A stretch of 57,459 nucleotides of DNA from Paenibacillus hunanensis (GCF_014645615.1 NZ_BMMB01000016.1:1-57459); one strand, 5' to 3'. Shown: positions 43,116 through 53,078, numbered from the stretch's first letter. Numbers and translations: made by a program. Notes: generated by a model not told the origin, from the letters alone.

Positions 43116-44684
43116 ATGAAAAGTTTGAAAGGAAAAGAAGAAGCAGAGCTGACATCAAAGCATGCTTCAAAGGCTAAGCCGGGGAAACAGGCACAGTCAC
43201 CTGCTGGGGAGCAGGATCCACAGGGAAGTAAATGGTATACGATCACGGTTGATCATCTTCGTCAGGGGAAAAACAAAGTACGCACGCGCCTTATGCTTGT
43301 AATTGGCAGTGTGGCTGTGGCAGGCGGACTTGTTTTGGCGGGAAATCATTATGTGACAGCGAATACCGTTCCGTATTATGTCGTTTCGGTTAAAGGTCAG
43401 GCGATTGGTAGTATTTTGAACAAATCGGAGCTGGAGCAGCTATTCCAGCAAAAGCGTGCTGCTTATCAGAAAAAGTATCCAGATGCCAGTATGGTACTGA
43501 ATACGAATGGCATCACAACCACCGAGGAAAAAGCGTTCAAAGCACAGATCGATTCGCAAAGTACACTCAAGCAATTAGATAAAATGCTGACAGCGTATGC
43601 CAAAGGTGTAGAGGTTACAGTAGGCGATACAAAGATCGGTGTCGTTAAAGATCAGGCAACGATCGATTCGGCACTGAAAATCGTCCAAAAAACGTACACT
43701 CAGAAAGCCGAAGCCGCAGCTGCTAATATGAATAAAAGCTCGGTTAAAAAGCTGGCGCAAAGCTATGCGTACAGTAAAAAAGTAAACAAGCTGGAATCGG
43801 TAAAGATCAACCAGAAGGTAGCTGCCAATCAGATCAAGGCGAATCCACAAAAGCTGCTCAGCAGCAAGGAGCTTGCCAAGGTGATGCTGACTGGCGTGGA
43901 GGCTCCACTGAAATATAACGTGCGTGAGGGCGATACGATCAGCTCGATCGCGTCCAGCTATGATATTTCGCAAAAGGAAATTTTTGAGCATAATCCGGGT
44001 ATTAAAGAAACCTCGCTGCAAATTGGAGACGAGCTGACACTAACCGTGCCACAGCCACCGATCACTGTAACGACAGTGGAGGATTATTCCGAGCAGGTAG
44101 TGACCGAGCCAGACGTCGAGATTCGTAAGAGCGACAATATGCGTGCAGGCGAGAGTAAAGTGATCTCTGGCGGCTCACAGGGTCTAAAACGGATCGACTA
44201 TCGTGTCGTGAAGGAAAACGGTCAGGTGCTACGTGAGGAATGGGTAGGTCAGGAAGTCGTGAAGGAATCGTCGCCGAAAATCATCGTCAAAGGTACAAAG
44301 GTCGTTGTCGGTGAAGGTAGCGGTAACTTTATCTGGCCAGTTAGCGGCGCGACGGTAACGAGTCCATTTGGTCAGCGTTGGGGTCGGATGCACAAAGGGA
44401 TCGATATGGTTGGCAGCTCGTCTGTAATGGCAGCCGATGATGGTTTCGTGACCTTTGCAGGTACGATGACAGGCTATGGTAATGCGATCATTATCGACCA
44501 TCGCAATGGCTATCAGACACTGTACGGTCACCTGAGCCAGATTGATGTGAGCAGTGGTACAGTCGTGGAGAAGGGTCAGCATATCGGTGTGATGGGCAAT
44601 ACTGGGCACTCCTTCGGTACGCATCTGCACTTTGAGGTGCATAGTGGTGGAGCATTGCAAAATCCACTGTCTTATCTGCGTTAA
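43116..44684 (+). CDS. M23 peptidoglycan metallopeptidase with LysM and G5 domains
   Basis: A 522-residue cell-wall hydrolase. It has a charged cytosolic N-terminus (1-57), one membrane segment (58-76), an extracellular helical region rich in Lys, Gln and Ala (100-250), a LysM domain at 266-310 (KYNVREGDTISSIASSYDIS), a G5 domain at about 315-393 and an M23 peptidase at 404-520. The zinc ligands H426 and D430 (HKGID) and catalytic HLHFE (H503, H505) are present. The place just before walRK fits a WalRK-regulated hydrolase, but no WalR box was found. The start has AAAAGGAG 7 nt upstream. Confidence 0.94.
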   Translation: MKSLKGKEEAELTSKHASKAKPGKQAQSPAGEQDPQGSKWYTITVDHLRQGKNKVRTRLMLVIGSVAVAGGLVLAGNHYVTANTVPYYVVSVKGQAIGSILNKSELEQLFQQKRAAYQKKYPDASMVLNTNGITTTEEKAFKAQIDSQSTLKQLDKMLTAYAKGVEVTVGDTKIGVVKDQATIDSALKIVQKTYTQKAEAAAANMNKSSVKKLAQSYAYSKKVNKLESVKINQKVAANQIKANPQKLLSSKELAKVMLTGVEAPLKYNVREGDTISSIASSYDISQKEIFEHNPGIKETSLQIGDELTLTVPQPPITVTTVEDYSEQVVTEPDVEIRKSDNMRAGESKVISGGSQGLKRIDYRVVKENGQVLREEWVGQEVVKESSPKIIVKGTKVVVGEGSGNFIWPVSGATVTSPFGQRWGRMHKGIDMVGSSSVMAADDGFVTFAGTMTGYGNAIIIDHRNGYQTLYGHLSQIDVSSGTVVEKGQHIGVMGNTGHSFGTHLHFEVHSGGALQNPLSYLR

Positions 44685-44752
44685 TCTAGGTTGGATTTAA
44701 TCGTGAATTGCTGAATGAAACGCAATTTTATAGTATGTTATAAATAACAGTT

Positions 44753-44811
44753 CCCACCCGGCCTAGCAGATCGTTATGGATCTGATGCATAAAAGGGTGG
44801 GCCATTTTTTT
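44753..44811 (+). terminator. M23 peptidase gene terminator
   Basis: CCCACCC (44753-44759) pairs with GGGTGGG (44795-44801), with an inner CAGATC/GATCTG stem, followed by TTTTTTT. Confidence 0.88.
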
Positions 44812-45111
44812 GTTAGGAGCTTGTGAAGGAATACCAGTCTTTCTTTAAAATCTGTGCTTTCTGCTGATAGGCAAATCGAGTGATTAAAAACATGCGATTT
44901 GACTGTAAAGGATTCGAGGTGCAATAAACAGAGACTAACCCTAATCAGGTACTATCAATTTGCAGAGCATGTATTCCCTTTTAGATCAAGACCATCCACG
45001 ATATAAAATTAGGTGGTCTTTTTTATTTATTATAAATTACTCTTTTTGAACGAATATGGATCTGAATGTTTCCATAGCGTTTATGCAAACTTTTATAAGT
45101 GTAAGCTGCAC

Positions 45112-45220
45112 GGAAGGAAAGAAGTAAGGGGAAAGGACGACTTTTGAGCACGGGAATCCACCATCCACTTCTACTCCATAGATTCCTGTGCGAGACCGGA
45201 GTCCGTCCCCTTATTCTTTC
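45112..45220 (+). repeat. long hairpin element, copy A
   Basis: GAAAGAA (45117-45123) pairs with TTCTTTC (45214-45220), TAAGGGGA (45125-45132) with TCCCCTTA (45206-45213), GGAC (45135-45138) with GTCC (45201-45204), and GCACGGGAATC (45148-45158) with GATTCCTGTGC (45181-45191). It is similar in sequence and fold to the element at 55932-56040, read on the other strand. Confidence 0.75.
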
Positions 45221-45289
45221 ATGGAGTGGTGTCTCTCCAAGCAAAAACAGTTTATGTACATGTCGTAATGAGAACAAGCCCCGGGAATA

Positions 45290-45298
45290 TGATAGAAT
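45290..45298 (+). promoter_or_regulatory. wal operon promoter (candidate)
   Basis: TGATAGAAT is an extended -10 (TG plus TAGAAT 45293-45298) 33 bp before walR. The -35 is poor. Confidence 0.4.
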
Positions 45299-45331
45299 AA
45301 AAAAATCAAAGCCGTGATGAGGTGAAGCACC

Positions 45332-46066
45332 ATGCAGGGGAAAATTCTGGTCGTTGACGATGAACAACCGATTGCAGATATTTTAAAATTCAATCTTGAA
45401 AAAGAAGGCTATGAGGTGATCTGTGCCTTTGATGGCATTAGTGCAGTAGAGCAGGCATTCGCAGAGGAGCCTGATCTGATGCTGCTGGATCTGATGCTGC
45501 CCGGCAAGGACGGTATGGACGTATGCCGTGAGGTGCGAACCCGGCTCGATATGCCGATCATTATGCTAACGGCAAAAGATGCCGAGATCGACAAAGTACT
45601 CGGTCTGGAGCTTGGTGCGGATGATTATGTGACCAAGCCGTTCAGTACGCGCGAGCTACTGGCACGGGTGAAGGCACATATGCGTCGGCGCCAGAAGCAA
45701 GCGCCAGTTACTGCTACGGTAACGGTGCCTGAGGTGGATGAACCGAAAAATGGACTGGCGCTGTTCGGTCTGTTTATCGATACAGATATGTATATGGTAT
45801 ATAAGGATGGGGAGCCGCTTGATCTGACCCATCGTGAATATGAGCTCGTGTATTATATGGCGAAAAATGCAGGTCGTGTGATGACTCGTGAGCATTTGCT
45901 GCAAGCGGTCTGGGGATTTGAATATTTTGGCGATGTGCGTACCGTTGATGTGACGATTCGCCGTCTGCGCGAGAAGATCGAGGATGATCCAAGTAAGCCG
46001 GAGTATATTTTAACCCGGCGTGGACTCGGCTATATGATGCGCAGTCCAAAAGTGGGAGGCATGTAA
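45332..46066 (+). CDS. walR: WalR (YycF), essential response regulator
   Basis: A 244-residue OmpR-type regulator controlling cell-wall hydrolases. The receiver domain has D53 as phosphoacceptor in LMLLDLMLPGKDG, plus VVDDEQPIAD and TKPFSTREL. A winged-helix DNA-binding domain fills the C-terminal half. The linker (about 117-140) is Thr/Val/Pro-rich and longer than in many homologues. GAGGTG is 7 nt before the ATG. First gene of walRKHIJ. Confidence 0.97.
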   Translation: MQGKILVVDDEQPIADILKFNLEKEGYEVICAFDGISAVEQAFAEEPDLMLLDLMLPGKDGMDVCREVRTRLDMPIIMLTAKDAEIDKVLGLELGADDYVTKPFSTRELLARVKAHMRRRQKQAPVTATVTVPEVDEPKNGLALFGLFIDTDMYMVYKDGEPLDLTHREYELVYYMAKNAGRVMTREHLLQAVWGFEYFGDVRTVDVTIRRLREKIEDDPSKPEYILTRRGLGYMMRSPKVGGM

Positions 46067-46067
46067 G

Positions 46068-47924
46068 GTGAAGCGCAAGCTGCGTCTGTTACCCGGCTTC
46101 AGCCGCACAATTCAGGCGCGGCTGATTATTATTTATGTGCTGTTGATTTTGATTGCGATGCAGCTCATTGGTGTGTACTTTGTGAGTGCGATGAAGAACT
46201 CGCTGACGAGTAATTTTACCCAGGATTTGCAGGAGCGTGCACAGCTATTGTCGGTGCTGGCTGCGGATAAATGGTCGGGCAGTGGAGAGAACGTTTCCAA
46301 CTCGGTCAATGATCTGAAGCTAATGGTGGATAATCTGTACAATATGAGCGGTACGCAAATTCAGGAGATTCAGGTGCTCGATGTGAGCGGACGGATTCTG
46401 ATCTCCTCACTCAAGACCGATTCGGGTAGTGAGGCGCGCAGGAATACGCAGACGGTCGTGAGCCGTGCATTGCAGGGCATTAGCGATAACGAGGAGTATA
46501 TTATCGATGATACCGGTGAGCGCAAGCGCGTTGTCGCTGAGCCGATCATCAGTGGAAATCGTACCGTAGGTGCGGTCTATATCGTCGCGTCAATGGCAGA
46601 GCTGTATGATACGATGAAGCGCATCAATGGTATTTTCCTATCCGGTATTCTGATCGCCTTAGGCATGACGGCGGTGCTGGGTGTGATTCTGGCGCATACG
46701 ATTACACAGCCGATCAAGGAAATGACCAAGCGAGCGAAGCAGGTCGCAGAGGGTGAATTCGATCATCATATGACTGTGTACAGTAATGATGAGATCGGTC
46801 AGCTTAGTGAAGCCTTTAACTATATGACCAGTCGATTGCGGGATGCGCTGGCTCAGAATGAGGAAGAGAAGGAGAAGCTTGCCTCTATTCTGAAAAATAT
46901 GAGCGATGGTGTAATCGCCACCGATGAGCATGGCTGCATCATTCTGGTGAACCGTGTCGCTGCGGCGATGCTGGGCGATATGGAATCACAGCTTTCTGGC
47001 AAAGAGCTAAGTAGTCTGTTGCCTTTATCCGAGCAGGATCAAGCAAAGCTGCAAAATGGCACGCTGCGCCAGACGATTCTCAATCTAGGCTCATCAGAGG
47101 AAGGCAGCAGCTCGGTTGTACGGGTGACGTTCAGTCCGGTGCATCGACGGAAGGAGATCAGTCATGCAGGTGTGATCGCGGTACTACAGGATGTGACCGA
47201 GCAGGAGAAGCTGGAGGCGGCACGGCGTGAATTTGTCGCCAATGTATCGCATGAGCTACGTACACCGCTGACCACGATCAAGAGCTATACCGAGGCGCTG
47301 GAGGATGGAGCGCTGGATGAACGCGCGCTTGCCGAGCGATTCATCGGCGTGATCCGCAATGAGACGCAGCGTATGATCCGACTGGTGAGTGATCTGCTGC
47401 ATCTGTCACGTCTGGATTCCAGTGAAGCGACCCTGCGTAAGCAGCGTACCGATGTGCTGGAGCTGCTGGAGGATACAGCCGACCGTTTCTATGTACAAAT
47501 GAAGCAAAAGCAAATCGAATGCACGATTGATCTACAGCCCGGTGTGGGAAGTGTGTGGATTGATCGCGACCAGATTGATCAGGTGCTGGATAATCTCGTA
47601 TCGAATGCACTCAAATATACGATCGAGGGCGGTAGTATTACCCTCGGTGCTTACAGCGCTGTGGACGAGGATATGCTGGCGATTCGCATTCAGGATACCG
47701 GAATCGGAATTCCGAAGCAGGATCTGCATCGTATCTTTGAACGATTTTATCGTGTAGACAAAGCACGCTCACGCAATATGGGTGGAACCGGACTTGGACT
47801 GTCTATTGCCCAGGAAATAGTGCTCGCTCATAACGGTACCATTGAGCTGGATTCAGAGCTGGATCAGGGCACAACGGTAACGGTATGGCTACCACTGCAT
47901 GAGGAAGGAAGTGTGGACGCATGA
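46068..47924 (+). CDS. walK: WalK (YycG), sensor histidine kinase
   Basis: A 618-residue membrane kinase that phosphorylates WalR. Two membrane segments (about 19-40 and 189-210) flank an extracellular Cache-like domain, followed by HAMP (211-263), PAS (268-378), HisKA with H395 in NVSHELRTP, and a HATPase domain with MGGTGLGLSIAQEI. The start is GTG, 1 bp after walR, with GGGAGG 8 nt upstream. It overlaps walH by 4 bp. Confidence 0.97.
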   Translation: MKRKLRLLPGFSRTIQARLIIIYVLLILIAMQLIGVYFVSAMKNSLTSNFTQDLQERAQLLSVLAADKWSGSGENVSNSVNDLKLMVDNLYNMSGTQIQEIQVLDVSGRILISSLKTDSGSEARRNTQTVVSRALQGISDNEEYIIDDTGERKRVVAEPIISGNRTVGAVYIVASMAELYDTMKRINGIFLSGILIALGMTAVLGVILAHTITQPIKEMTKRAKQVAEGEFDHHMTVYSNDEIGQLSEAFNYMTSRLRDALAQNEEEKEKLASILKNMSDGVIATDEHGCIILVNRVAAAMLGDMESQLSGKELSSLLPLSEQDQAKLQNGTLRQTILNLGSSEEGSSSVVRVTFSPVHRRKEISHAGVIAVLQDVTEQEKLEAARREFVANVSHELRTPLTTIKSYTEALEDGALDERALAERFIGVIRNETQRMIRLVSDLLHLSRLDSSEATLRKQRTDVLELLEDTADRFYVQMKQKQIECTIDLQPGVGSVWIDRDQIDQVLDNLVSNALKYTIEGGSITLGAYSAVDEDMLAIRIQDTGIGIPKQDLHRIFERFYRVDKARSRNMGGTGLGLSIAQEIVLAHNGTIELDSELDQGTTVTVWLPLHEEGSVDA

Positions 47925-49288
47925 AGGAGAAGATGAAATCCGGCTTGCTTGCTGCGCTCATTCTAATTAGCCTTGTGCAGAGCTATTTCCTCATTTACCG
48001 CATGCCAGGGGCAGATTCTGTCGTCAACTCGGAGGCAGGCTATGTGCAGGCAGAGGACATCGGGCCGCGTTCGAGCATCGAAAGCCTGATCTTTCCCGAT
48101 AAAATGATCGTGCATCTGGCCAACAGTCGGCATACGATCTTCTATCCGTCTTCTACGGAGTATACGACCATTTATGATACGATTCGTAAAGCGAGCTTCG
48201 GGCAATTCCGTCGTCTATCGCTTCAAAGTATGGATTGGAATCAGATTCGTAACGATGAAGGGGTAGAGCTGATGTTTGGTAGTGGTATTCCGGTGAGTCT
48301 GCTGGAACGCAGCTTGAAGATTAACCCGGATTCGCTGTTCGAGGGGGATGCAGTTAACCGCATCTGGCTCTATACCGCACCGGATGATCGTACCGTACGA
48401 GCATTCTTTTTCAGTGCGAGTGGTGATGTTGTGTATGAAGCTACGGATATGGATTTGCGAACAGAGGATATTAGCCGTAGTGCATTGCTTGGTGCGAATG
48501 GCGTCAGCTATCAATATACGTCAACCGGCTATTATCTGCCGCGTACAGCGATTACTGCACCGAATGTGACATTAACTCTGGATAGCCTGACCACCGAGCA
48601 GATGCAGCGCAATCTGTTCTTCGATCCCGGTGCGACACGTAATATTAATGAAGAAAATGGGATCGAAATCTATACCGACAGCAAGCGAAGCCTACAGGTG
48701 GACACCCGTCAGCGCTGGATGATCTATACCGATCCGACCGCGCCTACATCGGGCACCAACAATGTGAGTGATAATGTGCTATCAGCGGTTGATTTTGTTA
48801 ATCAGCATGGTGGATGGCCGGGCATGTATACGTTAAGTATGGGCACAAGCAGTAGTGATAAAAACGGTTTCGTATTCCGTCAGTATTATCGCTCTTACCC
48901 GATCATGGAAACCGATGCATTCAAATTCGGCTATATGCGCCTTGGGGTAGAGCGTAATACCGTATCGACCTATGAGCGCTCCATGCTGTATCTGGCAGCG
49001 AATCCAACACAGACCGAGACGACATCCGCTGCATCGTCATCAGGAGCAGCTTCAGCGAACGGTGCAGCAGGGCAAGGCAATGCGACGACCCAGCTACGAC
49101 AGCTACCTGCTGGACAGCAGCTACTGCAAATGATCAAGACACAGATTCCGGTTGGCAAGCAGATTGTCGATCTATCGCCTGTGTATCGCCCATCACTTGG
49201 TAACGGCGTGGTCGTGCTGACTCCAGTCTGGATGGCGAAGCTACAGGATGGCAGTACGCAATTTCTAACTGCAAGCGCATCGCAATAA
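47921..49288 (+). CDS. walH: WalH (YycH), WalK regulator
   Basis: A 455-residue protein with one N-terminal membrane segment (about 8-25) and a large extracellular domain, matching YycH by position and architecture. In Bacillus YycH and YycI tune WalK at the membrane. A low-complexity Ala/Ser/Gly/Thr stretch lies near 363-395. The ATG overlaps the walK stop (ATGA). Confidence 0.88.
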   Translation: MKEKMKSGLLAALILISLVQSYFLIYRMPGADSVVNSEAGYVQAEDIGPRSSIESLIFPDKMIVHLANSRHTIFYPSSTEYTTIYDTIRKASFGQFRRLSLQSMDWNQIRNDEGVELMFGSGIPVSLLERSLKINPDSLFEGDAVNRIWLYTAPDDRTVRAFFFSASGDVVYEATDMDLRTEDISRSALLGANGVSYQYTSTGYYLPRTAITAPNVTLTLDSLTTEQMQRNLFFDPGATRNINEENGIEIYTDSKRSLQVDTRQRWMIYTDPTAPTSGTNNVSDNVLSAVDFVNQHGGWPGMYTLSMGTSSSDKNGFVFRQYYRSYPIMETDAFKFGYMRLGVERNTVSTYERSMLYLAANPTQTETTSAASSSGAASANGAAGQGNATTQLRQLPAGQQLLQMIKTQIPVGKQIVDLSPVYRPSLGNGVVVLTPVWMAKLQDGSTQFLTASASQ

Positions 49289-49456
49289 ATAGACGTAAGC
49301 AATAGATCAAGCATGAACAATAAAAAGAATAAGCATCTATACGCACAGGCAGACGCTGATAGGCTGGATACGCAGGCACATCAGCAATGCCTGTGCTTTA
49401 AAAAATCGATTCATTACCCAGCCGACGCAGGCTGATGGACAGGCAGGAGGAAGACG
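49289..49456. other. walH-walI gap with long-range stem
   Basis: Unlike the tight joins around it, this gap is 168 bp. GCACAGGCA (49343-49351) pairs perfectly with TGCCTGTGC (49388-49396). There is no T-run after it, so it may stabilise or slow the transcript rather than end it. Confidence 0.45.
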
Positions 49457-50203
49457 ATGGATTGGGGACGAGCCAAAAGTGTACTGATCAGTGCTTTTTT
49501 ATTACTCAATATCGTATTGGGCTACCAGCTCTGGATGGATGTCCGCGATCAGGCGCAGTCTAATCTGGATATCGCCTCGCTCAGTGAAAGTGCACAGCGT
49601 GCGCTGGAGAATAAGCGAATTCAGGTTACGGCTCAGATTCCACGCGAGACGCCGATGCTGGCACCGATCCCATATCAGCATATGACATCCTCTGGCAATC
49701 AGCCTGTTCCGCTTCAGCGTCCGGTGGATAGTCAGCTTATTTTTAATGAGGATGAGCTTGCTGTACAGCTTGCATCACAGATTCCGAATATAGGACAATA
49801 TCAATATGATGCATTAATTGCCAAACAGGGCATTTTTGTTCTGCATCCGTTGATAAATAATGATTTACCCCTGTTTAATATGAATCTGGAGCTGTATTAT
49901 AGTAATCAGAAGATAATTTCTTACACCGCTCCACGCTTCACGCTGGAGCAGGATCGTGCGAGCAAGCCGAATCAGGAAATTTTATCGGCTTCCACTGCAC
50001 TTGGAACTGTCATTGAAAACGATCTGCCTGAAGGCGCAGTCGTTAAAGATATTACGCTTGGTTATTATGGACAAACGATCGGCGACAACATTCAGCTTGC
50101 GGTGCCGGTATGGCGTATCGCGCTGGAGAGCGGAGCCTTTTACTATGTACAGGGTATTACCGGGGAGGTTACGACAACCCCAGCGGCAGAAAATGAGGAG
50201 TAG
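49457..50203 (+). CDS. walI: WalI (YycI), WalK regulator
   Basis: A 248-residue protein with an N-terminal membrane segment (about 6-25, LISAFLLLNIVLGYQLW) and an extracellular YycH/YycI-type domain. It is expected to form a complex with WalH and WalK. GGAGGAAG is 5 nt before the ATG. walJ begins 6 bp after its stop. Confidence 0.9.
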   Translation: MDWGRAKSVLISAFLLLNIVLGYQLWMDVRDQAQSNLDIASLSESAQRALENKRIQVTAQIPRETPMLAPIPYQHMTSSGNQPVPLQRPVDSQLIFNEDELAVQLASQIPNIGQYQYDALIAKQGIFVLHPLINNDLPLFNMNLELYYSNQKIISYTAPRFTLEQDRASKPNQEILSASTALGTVIENDLPEGAVVKDITLGYYGQTIGDNIQLAVPVWRIALESGAFYYVQGITGEVTTTPAAENEE

Positions 50204-50209
50204 ACACGC

Positions 50210-51025
50210 ATGATAGGCACTGGCATACAATTTACAGTATTATCGAGCGGTTCGACTGGCAATGCCACAATCGTTCGCAACAAGGATGCAGCCCTGCTGA
50301 TCGATGCAGGACTGAGTGCAAAACGGATCGATGAATTGATGAAGGAGCGCGATTTCACCGGTGATCAACTCGAAGGTATTCTGATCACGCATGAGCATTC
50401 CGATCATATTCGCGGTCTGGGCGCTGTTGCACGCAAATATAATTTGCCGATCTACGCCAACGAAAAAACATGGCTGGCGATGGAAAAGGCAGTAGGTAAG
50501 ATTACACCCGAGCAAAAGCAGGTGATGCAGACGGGCGATTTTCTAAGCTTTGGCTCACTGCGGATTGAATCATTCGGAATCTCGCATGATGCGGCAGAGC
50601 CAGTCGGGTACTTTTTCCGAGATGGAGAGCAGAAGCTCAGTCTGGCTACCGACCTCGGCTATGTGAGCGATAAGGTAATGCAGAGCATTACCGATTCGGA
50701 TGTGCTCGTGCTGGAAGCGAATCACGATATTGAAATGCTGCGTATGGGACGTTATCCGTGGAATACGAAGCGACGCATTTTGAGCGATATTGGTCACCTA
50801 TCTAATGATACGGCAGGCGAAGTGCTGAGCGAGCTGCTCAGTAAAAAGCTGAAACGTACCTATCTAGCCCATTTGAGCCGTGATCACAATATGATGGAGC
50901 TGGCAAAAATGACGGTGCGTGATGCGATGGAAAGTCGGGGCTGCTTCTATAAGGAGCATGAATTCAAGCTATGTGACACGTACTATGATCGCCCTACACC
51001 GTGGGATGCGATTGGCGAAGCTTGA
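50210..51025 (+). CDS. walJ: WalJ (YycJ), metallo-beta-lactamase fold hydrolase
   Basis: A 271-residue MBL-fold protein. The metal motif THEHSDH is at 60-66 (H61, H63, D65, H66), preceded by VLSSGSTGNAT, and SRDHNMMELA occurs later. WalJ proteins are predicted nucleases; in some bacteria they link the wal operon to DNA repair. No membrane segment. Last of the tightly packed wal genes. Confidence 0.93.
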   Translation: MIGTGIQFTVLSSGSTGNATIVRNKDAALLIDAGLSAKRIDELMKERDFTGDQLEGILITHEHSDHIRGLGAVARKYNLPIYANEKTWLAMEKAVGKITPEQKQVMQTGDFLSFGSLRIESFGISHDAAEPVGYFFRDGEQKLSLATDLGYVSDKVMQSITDSDVLVLEANHDIEMLRMGRYPWNTKRRILSDIGHLSNDTAGEVLSELLSKKLKRTYLAHLSRDHNMMELAKMTVRDAMESRGCFYKEHEFKLCDTYYDRPTPWDAIGEA

Positions 51026-51348
51026 ACCGAGACAGTGGATGGTATAAAGTGGAAAAGTGCCTTGTGCCGTATCTCCTGAATACAGGTATGGATACGAATA
51101 CAGGTGCACCTATCTATTTTGGAGTGAATATAAAGGACGCCTATTGTAGATAGGCGAGCCTAACATAAATTAGCAGAGCAGATCGGCGATTGTATGATAC
51201 ATCGCCAGGATGCCTGCTACACGTAAACGAACAATCAGCGTATATGCTGAACACAGATCAGGAACAAGAATGAGGGCGACTTACCGTTCCATGAGAAAGA
51301 ATAGGTAATGGCATGACGTTTGAGGCATATAGCAGAGGAGCGATGAGC
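51026..51348. other. walJ-htrA intergenic region
   Basis: A 323-bp gap with a direct repeat GAATACAGGT (51078-51087 and 51096-51105) and a hairpin CGCCTAT/ATAGGCG (51139-51157) without a T-run. No terminator is evident, so htrA may be cotranscribed with wal genes. Confidence 0.5.
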
Positions 51349-52620
51349 ATGGCGCTATTTGATGACGAATTCTACTCCACCCGGGTATCACGGAGATCGA
51401 AACGCCACGTCATGTCGGGTGGACGAGACGCATCCTTTCGCTCTTTTCAAGAGCCAGTACGCCGAGGTCAGTCTACGGTGCGCGTGGTGGTGATTAGTGC
51501 TGTCACGAGCGCGGTAACAATCAGTGCGATTATGGGCGGGCTGTTTCTGTATCATGATCATTATTCCGGTGCAGCCACCGCGAGCAGCCTGCTACCGATT
51601 CAGCAAACGTCAGGTAATCCGTATGATAACATCGTACAGGTTGCCCAGCAGGTACGGCCTGCTGTAGTGAGTATTGTGAATTATCAGGATGGTAAGGAGC
51701 CGGATATATCCAAGCTGGATGAATCCGCGCTCGGTTCGGGTGTGATTTTCCGCAAAGATGGTGGTACGGCATATATCGTCACGAACAATCATGTGATTTC
51801 CGGTGCGGATGAGGTCGATGCAGTGCTGAACGATGGCACGATGCTCAAGGCAAAGGTCGTCGGAGCGGACTTTATTAGCGATATTGCGGTGCTGTCTGTT
51901 GATGGTAAAGATATCGATCAAATCGCCGCCATCGGTAACTCCGATCAGCTTCGTCCCGGGGAGACCGTACTCGCTATTGGCAATCCACTCGGGTTTAATG
52001 GTACGATGACATCAGGCATTGTGAGCTATGATAACCGTCTGATTCCCGTATCGCTTAATCAGGATGGCAATTACGACTGGGAGCAAAATGTGATTCAGAC
52101 CGATGCCGCGATTAATGAAGGCAACAGCGGCGGCGCACTGGTTAATATGCGCGGTCAGCTGATTGGTATCAATACGATGAAAATTTCCGATACCGGAGTA
52201 GAGGGCTTAGGCTTCGCCATTCCGATCAATGAAGTGATGCAAAACGTCCAGCAATTACTGGAGCATGGCAAGATTAGCCGTCCTTATCTGGGTGTGTACA
52301 GCATCGATCTGGATAACGAGTCAGCTTATCGCTCCTATGATGAAGACGATAATAGCGATGCACCACAGCTTCGTTTACCCGATGACGTGACCAAAGGCGC
52401 TGTTGTGCTGGAGGTTAGCGGCCCTGCCAAGGATGCCGGATTGAAAGTAAACGATGTGATCGTTCAGCTCGATGGTCAAAAAATCGGCTCAACACTGGAG
52501 CTTCGCAAATATTTATATGATAAAAAACAAATCGGCGATTCGATTAAAATAACGTATTACCGCGAGGGTAAAAAAGATACGGCTATCGCTACCTTGCAGG
52601 ATGCGCCTGAGCGCAAGTAA
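51349..52620 (+). CDS. htrA: HtrA-type serine protease
   Basis: A 423-residue membrane-anchored protease and chaperone acting outside the membrane. One membrane segment follows a basic N-terminus. The trypsin-like domain has His in VTNNHVI, Asp in SDIAVLSV and Ser in NEGNSGGALV. One C-terminal PDZ domain starts near GAVVLEVSGPA. I chose the ATG at 51349, 8 nt after GAGGAG; in-frame ATGs lie at 51313 and 51343. HtrA is a common last member of the wal locus. Confidence 0.94.
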   Translation: MALFDDEFYSTRVSRRSKRHVMSGGRDASFRSFQEPVRRGQSTVRVVVISAVTSAVTISAIMGGLFLYHDHYSGAATASSLLPIQQTSGNPYDNIVQVAQQVRPAVVSIVNYQDGKEPDISKLDESALGSGVIFRKDGGTAYIVTNNHVISGADEVDAVLNDGTMLKAKVVGADFISDIAVLSVDGKDIDQIAAIGNSDQLRPGETVLAIGNPLGFNGTMTSGIVSYDNRLIPVSLNQDGNYDWEQNVIQTDAAINEGNSGGALVNMRGQLIGINTMKISDTGVEGLGFAIPINEVMQNVQQLLEHGKISRPYLGVYSIDLDNESAYRSYDEDDNSDAPQLRLPDDVTKGAVVLEVSGPAKDAGLKVNDVIVQLDGQKIGSTLELRKYLYDKKQIGDSIKITYYREGKKDTAIATLQDAPERK

Positions 52621-52910
52621 TACAGTACAGCTAGTTTGAAATTGAAATCGTGAACTATAGCGGTATGAAATGAAGGCTGCGCTGGATAGCATATGCCGAA
52701 TATGCTCTAACTGAACACATCATCGACTCTCCAGCAGATAGACTGGAGAATCATATACACCATAAAGAAAAGCAGGCACGATGGATTATTCATCTATTGT
52801 GCACGTAATCGAGCAAATGCAGCCCAATCAGGCGAGCATTTGCTAGCTGAAACGACGGAACAGTCAGCGTTATAACGCTATGACTGCGGGAAAAGGGAGC
52901 ATGAATAATA

Positions 52911-53078
52911 ATGTATGTAGTATGCAAAGAACACGTAGAAGATGCACTTGAAGCATTTGTTGATGAATACGAGGATGCACCTGATGTGGTTGACCTGAAA
53001 GAAACGGAATTTTCCGATTGGGACCCACCTGCGAAGTGTGTCTATTGCGATCAGCACGGCGAATTTCTCGTTGTCTGA
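52911..53078 (+). CDS. CxxH/CxxC mini-protein
   Basis: A 55-residue protein opening MYVVCKEHVEDALEAFVDEY and holding KCVYCDQHGEFLVV. Cys5, His8, Cys43 and Cys46 form a CxxH plus CxxC set that should bind zinc. It belongs to the small CxxH/CxxC family found between htrA and rlmH in Bacilli. Function unknown. AAGGGAG lies 11 nt before the ATG. The upstream 290 bp hold three inverted repeats. Confidence 0.85.
   Translation: MYVVCKEHVEDALEAFVDEYEDAPDVVDLKETEFSDWDPPAKCVYCDQHGEFLVV

Larger units (their letters stand above)
44685..45331. other. M23 peptidase to walR intergenic region
   Basis: About 650 bp with the upstream gene's terminator (44753-44811), copy A of a repeated hairpin element (45112-45220) and an extended -10 promoter for walR (45290-45298). 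No gene. Confidence 0.6.

Noticed and set aside
45221..45331. WalR box upstream of walR
   Set aside because: No TGTWAH-N5-TGTWAH pair found; the nearest TGTACA lacks the second half.
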